This document shows, one piece after another, positions 35,611-41,446 of a stretch of DNA of 64,000 nt; position 1 is the stretch's first letter; the number at the start of each line of letters is the position of its first letter. Source of the stretch: Olleya sp. Bg11-27 (GTDB lineage: Bacteria; Bacteroidota; Bacteroidia; Flavobacteriales; Flavobacteriaceae); assembly GCF_002831645.1 (NCBI RefSeq), contig NZ_CP025117.1, positions 1,309,514 to 1,373,513 of the forward strand, given 5' to 3'. The notes beneath the pieces are model-generated. The model was not told the origin of the DNA. It did not search any database and saw only the letters and a list, made by a program, of their open reading frames with translations. The translations under genes and the position numbers were made by a program.

Positions 35611-35775
35611 TTGCGTGCGTACTCTCACTTTTTTCACTTTATTCTTGCTAAATTTATATATGAATTAACTTCCTTTATAAACATAGGAGTTGCGTGCGTA
35701 CTCTCACTTTTTTCACTTTATTCTCACTAAATTTATATATGAATTAACTTCCTTTACAAACATAGGAGTTGCGTG
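35611..35775. repeat. 79-bp tandem duplication at the IS110 end
   Basis: Units 35611-35689 and 35690-35768 are identical except at three positions. Each begins TTGCGTGCGTACTCTCAC, and a third TTGCGTG starts at 35769 where the interrupted spacer resumes. The duplicated segment therefore seems to be the IS end together with its target-side heptamer. Confidence 0.85.
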
Positions 35776-35880
35776 GTTAAGCAACTAAGTTAGTAAACAT
35801 TTACGAACCCGTGAAAATTCCGCAGGAATTTTCGCAAGTAAGCACTTAAAAAGCAATTAATTATACACGGTGTTACCTGC
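35769..35880. repeat. Palindromic spacer d, right half (left half at 34296-34322)
   Basis: It resumes after the IS110 element with GTTAAGCAACTAAGTTAG, holds the central hairpin GAAAATTCC (35813-35821) with GGAATTTTC (35825-35833) and ends TTATACACGGTGTTACCTGC. The left half, AACGTGATTGTGTATGG from 34293, lies on the other side of the IS. Reassembled without the IS it has the same plan and about the same length as spacers b and c. Confidence 0.7.
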
Positions 35881-36403
35881 TGGCTTTTTTTCGAAATCCA
35901 AAATATCCTGTAATCAGCGCAATTGAAATAATTATTCCATCAATTGTCCAAAAGACCCATTTATATTCTCTTTCAAAATATAATTCATATGTTGGTCCAG
36001 GAAGATTGTCTTCTGCAATTATTATATTCAATTTATTCAGACTGGAATTCCCATCTGCATTTTCCAATTTTAATTTTAGTTCATATTTAGTTCCAGATTC
36101 ACTCACGAAAGAATTGTTTCTATCTCCATATAATTCTATTGGTTTTCCATTTCGTAATACTTCAAGATGCTTTTTAATCGGAAGCAAAGAGTCATTCGTG
36201 TTGTCAAAATTCAGCCAAATCCTGTATGCTGAATCAAAATCAGTTTTGAATTTTTCAGAGATGCTAATTTCTTTAGTAAAAGAATATTGTTTGTCTAAAG
36301 CGGTGAATTTCTTTTTTGTTTTGTCTGGAATTAAATTAACTGTAAAATATATGGCAATCACTCCAAAGATTATGCTTATTATTTTCGATGAAGTTTTTGT
36401 CAT
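35873..36403 (-). CDS. Two-helix membrane protein, cassette cargo, unknown function
   Basis: 176 residues. An N-terminal helix (ISIIFGVIAIYFTVNLI) and a C-terminal helix (WTIDGIIISIALITGYFGF) enclose about 115 polar, mostly extracytoplasmic residues with beta character and a basic tail RKKASR. No family is recognised. The stop codon TAA is formed inside the left arm GTTACCTGC, and the start is 20 bases from the right arm GCAGGTAAC, so the gene fills its unit almost entirely. This is the packing seen in integron cassettes. Confidence 0.6.
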   Translation of the reverse strand: MTKTSSKIISIIFGVIAIYFTVNLIPDKTKKKFTALDKQYSFTKEISISEKFKTDFDSAYRIWLNFDNTNDSLLPIKKHLEVLRNGKPIELYGDRNNSFVSESGTKYELKLKLENADGNSSLNKLNIIIAEDNLPGPTYELYFEREYKWVFWTIDGIIISIALITGYFGFRKKASR

Positions 36404-36422
36404 TCGTGATGTTTTTCAGCTT

Positions 36423-36560
36423 GCAGGTAACGTGCTTGTGCATGACTTAGTATGCGTTGTTAAGTCAACTAAATTAATAAATAAAAACTACCCATTAGTG
36501 AAATTCGGCAGAATTTCACGATACGCATAAAACAAGCATATTAATTATGCACGTTGTTGC
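36423..36560. repeat. Palindromic spacer c (attC-like)
   Basis: Nested inverted repeats: AACGTGC (36429-36435) with GCACGTT (36549-36555), TATGCGT (36451-36457) with ACGCATA (36523-36529), and the central GTGAAATTC (36498-36506) with GAATTTCAC (36511-36519). It is preceded by the cargo arm GCAGGTAAC and followed by GTTGCC, the arm of the next unit. Confidence 0.8.
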
Positions 36561-36870
36561 CACGCGTGGAATTTCGCTAATTTTCTCACATAATCAATGT
36601 CATTCCGTTTGAGTGAAATTCAACACAACAGTTGGAATTCAACAATAGATTCATTCGCTTTCAATTCGGTTTTGAGTGAGGTTCAATAGTCTGAATTTCA
36701 CACAAAGCTGCTTAAATTCCGCAAACTATATAAAATCCGTTTGATGAGAATTCCGCAAGAGTGAAATTCAGTTTACAGTAAGTTTTTCGGAGTTTGAGTC
36801 GGCAGAAATTCGGTGATTTTAAAGTCCGATTTTTTCAGTTTGAGTGGAATTCCGCTATGCTTGGCAACGT
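36554..36870. repeat. 317-bp non-coding repeat unit, copy 2
   Basis: Same length, ends and internal motifs as the copy at 33.98 kb, with many single-base differences and no visible gaps in the overall length. It again lies between two palindromic spacers. The substitutions show the duplication is not recent, or that the copies arrived independently. Confidence 0.85.
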
Positions 36871-37060
36871 TACGTATAAGAAACGTAGGGCAGGTGATAA
36901 GCTCTTTCGTTTCGGTTTATTACTTAGCTAAATATAAATATTTTGCTTTTATCTTTTCTATTATAAATGCCAAATTTTATATTTAGCGGTCTTTGTTAAT
37001 ATTCACAGAATTTTCGGTTTAGCACAAACGCCCTATGTTTTTTATACCGTGTTGTGTGCA
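36868..37060. repeat. Palindromic spacer e (attC-like)
   Basis: Long imperfect arms ACGTATAAGAAACGTAGGGC (36872-36891) and GCCCTATGTTTTTTATACCG (37030-37049) enclose about 140 bases of A/T-rich sequence. It ends CCGTGTTGTGTGCA, where GTTGTGTGCA (37051-37060) is the left arm of the following gene pair. Its interior differs from spacers b to d. Confidence 0.7.
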
Positions 37061-37065
37061 GTTTT

Positions 37066-37410
37066 TTATTCATTTTCAATCAAACCATATTTTTCCAACG
37101 CATCAGTCCAAATAAATTCCTTATTAATTCTTATTGCCTTTTTTACCAATTCAGTTATAGCAATTTGATTTAGTTCTTTTTGCTCTATTTCTTGTATGAA
37201 TTTTCGGGAATCTTCTAGATTCAGATTTTTAGCTTTCTTATCAATACTACAACATCCAAATCCGTCAAATGAGATTCTTATTAATGATATTTCATTATCT
37301 GGTGAAGAATTAAAATCTATAAAAACGGAACTGTCTAGACAGCATAAATAATAATCCGCTTTTCTGCTTGCAGGCATAGTTGTTTTATGAAAATCAAATT
37401 TTTTATTCAT
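37066..37410 (-). CDS. Unknown protein, second gene of a cassette pair
   Basis: 114 residues starting one base after the stop of the DUF4279 gene. The N-terminal half is beta-rich with a CCLDSS and a GCCSIDKK segment; the C-terminal half is helical (KFIQEIEQKELNQIAITELV). No family is recognised with confidence. The pairing with DUF4279, a family often found among small orphan or immunity-like genes, hints at a role in intercellular competition, but nothing in the sequence proves this. Confidence 0.5.
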   Translation of the reverse strand: MNKKFDFHKTTMPASRKADYYLCCLDSSVFIDFNSSPDNEISLIRISFDGFGCCSIDKKAKNLNLEDSRKFIQEIEQKELNQIAITELVKKAIRINKEFIWTDALEKYGLIENE

Positions 37411-37411
37411 C

Positions 37412-37855
37412 CTATTTTTGTAAAATCCCTATTGTGTCTGCTTTGTAAAGGTCAAAATCTACTTCAGTTCCAGTTTTAGCTAAAAAGTCAATAGTTCTTT
37501 TATTCAGTCCAAAATAGGGTGTTGAGGATTCAGGATTAATATCAATGTCAATTACAAACTGAATTCTCGTTGTCAAAATATATTTTTCTTTCAGTTTGTT
37601 AATAATGTCAATTCTAGGTTCTAAAATTTCAATCAACTTCTCAAGATAACTTTCTAAATCAATTTCGTTTCCAGCGTCAATTTGATATTTCCACGCAGTT
37701 GATTTTGGAACTGGCTCCTTTTTTATCATAACAGAAGTTGACTTAATATTCAATTCCTCCGTTATTTTTTCGGTGTCGAAATATTCGGCATCAAAAGAGA
37801 AATACAAGTAATTATTGCATTCCGTTCCACTATATGTTAATTTCTCGTAGTTCAT
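37412..37855 (-). CDS. DUF4279 family protein
   Basis: 147 residues. The layout matches DUF4279: an N-terminal strand YLYFSFDAEYFD, then ITEELNIKSTSVMIKKE with the LxIxPT-like turn, a conserved Trp in TAWKYQID, a helix LEKLIEILEPRIDIINKL, a strand FVIDIDIN, and the C-terminal LNKRTIDFLAKTGTEVDFDLY. The function of the family is unknown; it is often found near secreted toxins or in accessory regions. Start 10 bases inside the right arm TGCACACAAC. Confidence 0.7.
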   Translation of the reverse strand: MNYEKLTYSGTECNNYLYFSFDAEYFDTEKITEELNIKSTSVMIKKEPVPKSTAWKYQIDAGNEIDLESYLEKLIEILEPRIDIINKLKEKYILTTRIQFVIDIDINPESSTPYFGLNKRTIDFLAKTGTEVDFDLYKADTIGILQK

Positions 37856-37864
37856 TTCTCAAAT

Positions 37865-37932
37865 TGCACACAACTAGTTATATGATGACTTTTGTTCCAC
37901 ATATCCCCTAAATATTACGGGATATGCGGAAC
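37865..37932. repeat. Right boundary of the array: arm TGCACACAAC plus strong hairpin
   Basis: TGCACACAAC (37865-37874) is the exact complement of the left arm at 37051-37060. A hairpin follows, GTTCCACATATCCC (37894-37907) with GGGATATGCGGAAC (37919-37932). After it the housekeeping engB gene begins, so this marks the end of the accessory segment and may also terminate engB transcription. Confidence 0.7.
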
Positions 37933-37964
37933 TTTTGTTCCTGATTTTGGTTTTTATAATAGTA

Positions 37965-38570
37965 TTAATCTATTACAAAACTTTGATTTAAACTATCAAT
38001 ATAGCCAAGGACGTCTTCTTTTCCAATGTTTTTACTGGAAGAGGTTACAAAGTAATTAGGCATCTCTTCCCAGGTTTCTAACAAGATATTTTTGTAAGCT
38101 TCAACATGGTTGTCAATAGCTTTTGGTTTAAGCTTGTCTGCTTTAGTAAATATGATAGAAAAAGGAATGCCTTTTTCTCCTAAATACTGCATAAATTCTT
38201 GATCAATAGGCTGTGGTAGGTGTCTGATGTCTACCAATACAAATGCGGTTACTAATTGTTCTCGTTGTTCAAAATAGTGAGTAATAAATTTTTGGAAAAC
38301 TTTTTTTGCACTCTTGGATACTTTTGCATAACCATAGCCGGGTAAATCGACTAAAAACCATTCTTTGTTAATCGTAAAATGATTAATTAGCTGTGTTTTT
38401 CCTGGGCGTCCAGAGGTTTTTGCTAAACTTTTTTTGCTAGTAAGCATGTTTATTAAAGACGACTTGCCAACATTACTTCTACCAATAAAAGCATATTCTG
38501 GTAAACGGTCTTTTGGACATTTTGAGGCGTCAGAATTACTGGTTACAAATTCGGCAGATTTAATGTGCAT
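37965..38570 (-). CDS. engB: Ribosome biogenesis GTPase EngB (YihA/YsxC)
   Basis: The frame extends to 38615, but the Met at 38570 (MHIKSAEFVTSNSD) fits the family start and gives 201 residues. GTPase motifs: G1 GRSNVGKSSL, G2 region KTSGRPGKTQLIN, G3 DLPGYGYAKV, G4 TKADKL and G5 TSSSKNIG. It assists late assembly of the 50S subunit and is usually essential. It marks the edge of the core genome next to the accessory array. Confidence 0.95.
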   Translation of the reverse strand: MHIKSAEFVTSNSDASKCPKDRLPEYAFIGRSNVGKSSLINMLTSKKSLAKTSGRPGKTQLINHFTINKEWFLVDLPGYGYAKVSKSAKKVFQKFITHYFEQREQLVTAFVLVDIRHLPQPIDQEFMQYLGEKGIPFSIIFTKADKLKPKAIDNHVEAYKNILLETWEEMPNYFVTSSSKNIGKEDVLGYIDSLNQSFVID

Positions 38571-38714
38571 AGGATGTGTTTCTGCGAAAGCAAAAACCGT
38601 ATTTAAATTAAACAAAAAGCTCAGGCTAATAAATAGTTAGCCATCAGAGTCGGTGCAAAAGTAAGGACAATAAAGTAATCAAAAAAAGTTTAAGCTTTTA
38701 AAACGCTTTAAAAA

Positions 38715-39479
38715 CTATATTTTGCGTGCTTTAAACCAATCAAATAAAATTTGATTAAAAGTATCAGGATGTTCCATCATAGCGGCGTGACCACATTTGT
38801 CAATCCAAAATAAATCAGAATCTGGTAATAATGCATTAAACTCGTCAGCAACCTCAGGAGGTGTAACGCCGTCATTTTTACCCCAAATGATACAGGTGGG
38901 TGTAGTCATTTTTGGTAAGTCTTTAGCCATATTGTGCCTAATCGCACTTTTGGCAATAGCTAAGGTCTTAATTAGTTTATTACGATTGTTTACCGTTTCG
39001 TAAACTTCGTCAACAATAGCTTTAGTGGCTACTGCAGGATCGTAAAAAACCTCTTGTGCTTTTTTCTTAATCACTTCGTAATCGCTACGTTTGGTGTAGC
39101 CACCGCCCATTGCGCTTTCGTATAATCCAGAACTTCCAGTAATAACTAAAGCTTTTACCGTTTCAGGATGCATTTTTGTGTGGTATAAACCAATATGCCC
39201 TCCTAAGGAATTTCCTAATAACACGACGTTATCAAGCTCTTTAAAAAGAATAAAATCGTATAGGTATTTAGCAAACGATTTAACGTTAGTTTTAAGTAAA
39301 GGTTTACTGTAAATAGGTAATTCTGGAATAATGACTTTGTACCCCTTAGTGCTAAAAAAAGTGGTTACTGCTTCAAAATTACTTAATCCTCCCATAAGTC
39401 CGTGAAGTACAATTATTGGTTGTCCTTCTCCAACTTCAATATAGTTGAATTTTCCTTCTTTTTTAAGTATTCTAGTCAT
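38715..39479 (-). CDS. Alpha/beta hydrolase
   Basis: 254 residues. Oxyanion region VLHGLMGGLSNF, nucleophile elbow LGNSLGGHIGL (Ser near residue 92), acid in IWGKNDGVTPPE and catalytic His in KCGHAAMMEHP. It belongs to the large alpha/beta hydrolase family, with resemblance to the C-C bond hydrolases and small esterases. The substrate is unknown. The gene is divergent from the dcw cluster and upstream of engB on the same strand, a conserved pairing in Flavobacteriaceae as far as I recall. Confidence 0.85.
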   Translation of the reverse strand: MTRILKKEGKFNYIEVGEGQPIIVLHGLMGGLSNFEAVTTFFSTKGYKVIIPELPIYSKPLLKTNVKSFAKYLYDFILFKELDNVVLLGNSLGGHIGLYHTKMHPETVKALVITGSSGLYESAMGGGYTKRSDYEVIKKKAQEVFYDPAVATKAIVDEVYETVNNRNKLIKTLAIAKSAIRHNMAKDLPKMTTPTCIIWGKNDGVTPPEVADEFNALLPDSDLFWIDKCGHAAMMEHPDTFNQILFDWFKARKI

Positions 39480-39685
39480 TAACGATTAGTAGTTTACATC
39501 GAAAGCAAATATAAGTATTTCATTTAAAAAACCGACATTTTAATGATTTAGTTGAGTGGGCTTTTTTAAAATAAAAATCAAATATTCTCCCACTTGGTTA
39601 TTACTCTTCTAGTTAACCGATTTTAGTGACTATTAATCGATTTTAAAATGGTGTAATCTGTTAAAGTGGCAATACTTATTAACAA

Positions 39686-39715
39686 TGTGGTAAAATGTGG
39701 TAAGATGTGGTAAAA
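39686..39715 (+). promoter_or_regulatory. Triple TGTGG repeat, likely MraZ operator
   Basis: Three direct repeats TGTGGTAARA start at 39686, 39696 and 39706, a 10-bp period equal to one helical turn. MraZ proteins of other bacteria bind three or four TGGG(A/T)-type repeats with this spacing before their own gene. The repeats occupy the -33 region of the promoter below. Confidence 0.75.
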
Positions 39716-39722
39716 TTTTCAA

Positions 39723-39730
39723 TATATTTG
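39723..39730 (+). promoter_or_regulatory. -7 element of the dcw promoter
   Basis: TATATTTG matches TAnnTTTG exactly and lies just after the TGTGG repeats and 32 bases before the GTG start of mraZ. It implies that transcription begins downstream of the upstream start codons in the same frame, which supports the GTG start. Confidence 0.6.
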
Positions 39731-39762
39731 ATTTTTACAAATTTAGACATCAAAAAAAGGTT

Positions 39763-40233
39763 GTGAACTCATTAATAGGGACATACGAATGTAAAGTAGA
39801 CGCAAAAGGACGGCTGATGCTTCCTGCTGCGCTGAAAAAACAGTTGGCTCCCGAGTTACAAAATGGATTTGTTATAAAACGAGCGGTGTTTCAGGAGTGT
39901 TTGGAGTTGTATCCAATGCAAGAATGGGACGCATTAATGCTAAAAGTAAATAAGCTTAATCGTTTTAAAAAGAAAAATAACGATTTTATTCGCAGGTTTA
40001 CTGCGGGAGTAAAATTGGTGGAAGTGGATACAAATGGGCGCTTACTAATACCAAAGGATTTGGTTGGTTTTGCGTCAATAGCTAAAGATATTGTAATGTC
40101 GTCGGCTGTTAATATTGTTGAAATTTGGGATAAAACGAAGTATGAGAAGGCTATTGATGATGCAACATTAGATTTTGCAGATTTAGCTGAAGAAGTAATG
40201 GGTCAAGACAATGAAGATGACAGCATATCATAA
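39763..40233 (+). CDS. mraZ: Transcriptional regulator MraZ
   Basis: The frame is open from 39697, but the conserved N terminus NSLIGTYECKVDAKGRLMLP and the promoter position favour the GTG at 39763 (156 residues), preceded by AAAAAAAGG. Two SpoVT/AbrB-like DNA-binding repeats are present, DAKGRLMLPAAL and DTNGRLLIPKDL. MraZ forms a ring that represses the division and cell wall cluster, including itself. The end overlaps rsmH by 23 bases. Confidence 0.93.
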   Translation: MNSLIGTYECKVDAKGRLMLPAALKKQLAPELQNGFVIKRAVFQECLELYPMQEWDALMLKVNKLNRFKKKNNDFIRRFTAGVKLVEVDTNGRLLIPKDLVGFASIAKDIVMSSAVNIVEIWDKTKYEKAIDDATLDFADLAEEVMGQDNEDDSIS

Positions 40234-41116
40234 TCCAGTATTATTACATGAAACCGTGGATGGTTTGGCTATTAAAGAAGATGGGGTCTATGTAGACGTC
40301 ACTTTTGGTGGTGGTGGACATAGTAGAGAAATTTTAAATCGCTTAGGAGAAAACGGGAAACTATACGCGTTTGATCAAGATAAGGATGCGCTTGAAAATG
40401 CAATAGATGATCCTAGGTTTACATTAATACATGAAAATTTTAGATATATCAAACGCTTTTTGCGCTTTCACGGTGTTAAAGCTGTGGATGGTGTTTTAGC
40501 GGATTTTGGGGTGTCGTCGCATCAATTTGATGTCGCTGAACGTGGTTTTTCAACTCGTTTTGAGGCTGTTTTGGATATGCGTATGAATCAGAATGATACG
40601 TTGTCGGCATACCATGTTATTAATGAGTATGAAGAAGAGCAACTTAAGCAAGTGCTGTCGCAATATGGGGAGTTAAGGTCTGCTTCTGCTATGGCTAGGT
40701 TGATTGTGGAGCAGCGTAAGACTGAAATTATTAAAACTAGTGATCAGCTTAAGAAGGTGTTGCAGCAGTTTTTGTCACCTAAGCATGAAAATAAAATATT
40801 AGCACAAATCTATCAGGCGATTCGTATTGAGGTGAATCAAGAAATAGAGGCTTTAAAAGAATTTTTGCAACAAACGCCAGAGATATTAAAACCAGAAGGG
40901 CGTTTAAGTTTGATATCCTATCATTCTTTAGAGGATCGCTTAGTTAAGCGTTTTATAAGAAATGGTTTGTTTGAAGGCGAGCCGGAACGTGATGTCTTTG
41001 GACGCTTTGAAGTGCCTTTAAAAAAAGTGGGAGGACTAATTATTCCGTCTAAAGAAGAGATTAAAATAAACAATAGAGCACGTAGTGCAAAGTTGCGTAT
41101 TGCTGAAAAGGTTTAG
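40211..41116 (+). CDS. rsmH: 16S rRNA m4C1402 methyltransferase RsmH
   Basis: 301 residues. SAM-binding motif YVDVTFGGGGHSREIL, then FDQDKDAL, VLADFGVSSHQFD, and the C-terminal PEGRLSLISYHSLEDRLVK with NNRARSAKLRI are hallmarks of MraW/RsmH. It methylates N4 of C1402 in the ribosomal decoding centre. The start may be at 40211 or 40217 (MTAYHNP), both inside mraZ, giving strong coupling. Confidence 0.96.
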   Translation: MKMTAYHNPVLLHETVDGLAIKEDGVYVDVTFGGGGHSREILNRLGENGKLYAFDQDKDALENAIDDPRFTLIHENFRYIKRFLRFHGVKAVDGVLADFGVSSHQFDVAERGFSTRFEAVLDMRMNQNDTLSAYHVINEYEEEQLKQVLSQYGELRSASAMARLIVEQRKTEIIKTSDQLKKVLQQFLSPKHENKILAQIYQAIRIEVNQEIEALKEFLQQTPEILKPEGRLSLISYHSLEDRLVKRFIRNGLFEGEPERDVFGRFEVPLKKVGGLIIPSKEEIKINNRARSAKLRIAEKV

Positions 41117-41119
41117 TAA

Positions 41120-41437
41120 ATGAAAAAAAGTATCTATAGTATATTAAGGGGGACTTTTCTAGTTAGTGAAGACTCTTTTAAAAATTGGAGACTGATTCTT
41201 TTTATTTCAGCTTTAGCGATAGTAATGATTGCAAGTTCACATAGTTTGGATAAAAAAGTATACGAGATAGCAAAGCTTAATAATCAAGTTAAAGAATTGC
41301 GATCCGAGTTGTATGATGGCAGGACCAGATTAATGCAGCTGAAAATGGAGTCTTCCGTTGTTAAAAAAATGAAAGAAAAAGGGTTGGCGCCTTCCGTAAT
41401 TCCGCCTAAAAAAATAATTGTTAAATCACAAACCTAA
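41120..41437 (+). CDS. ftsL: FtsL-like cell division protein
   Basis: 105 residues. One membrane helix (LILFISALAIVMIASSHSL) follows a short cytoplasmic part, then a coiled-coil region with IAKLNNQVKELRSELYDGR. The size, the single-pass topology and the position between rsmH and ftsI identify the FtsL equivalent, although sequence identity in this family is always low. It would join FtsB- and FtsQ-like partners to activate FtsWI at the septum. Confidence 0.8.
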   Translation: MKKSIYSILRGTFLVSEDSFKNWRLILFISALAIVMIASSHSLDKKVYEIAKLNNQVKELRSELYDGRTRLMQLKMESSVVKKMKEKGLAPSVIPPKKIIVKSQT

Positions 41438-41446
41438 GTTCACATC

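Larger units (their letters stand above)
34322..35768 (-). mobile_element. IS110-family insertion sequence, inserted in a palindromic spacer
   Basis: Boundaries are deduced by comparing the broken spacer with its intact relatives. The spacer sequence stops after GTGTATGGTTAGATTC near 34315-34322 and resumes as TTGCGTGGTTAAGCAAC from 35769. Inside are a frameshifted transposase on the minus strand, about 70 bases of A/T-rich sequence after its stop, and about 330 bases before its start holding a hairpin and a tandem repeat. No terminal inverted repeats or clear target duplication were found, as expected for IS110. Confidence 0.7.

Noticed and set aside
35611-35775. A CRISPR array
   Set aside because: Two 79-bp tandem units without spacers, no cas genes, and position at an IS end. 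No CRISPR-like array was seen elsewhere in the window.
36006-36530. A 174-codon plus-strand frame opposite the 176-residue membrane protein
   Set aside because: It extends into the palindromic spacer and has no start context or recognisable protein features; the minus-strand frame has two good membrane helices and fits the unit ends.
33981-36870. A composite transposon with 317-bp direct repeats flanking IS110
   Set aside because: The 317-bp units have their own complementary ends and spacers and contain no transposase; the single IS lies asymmetrically inside one spacer.
30093-37932. A classical integron
   Set aside because: No integrase gene is present and the arms do not satisfy the RYYYAAC / GTTRRRY box consensus; only the logic of complementary unit ends is shared, so it is reported as integron-like.
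39697-39762. N-terminal extension of MraZ
   Set aside because: The extra codons cover the operator and the -7 box and are not part of the MraZ family.
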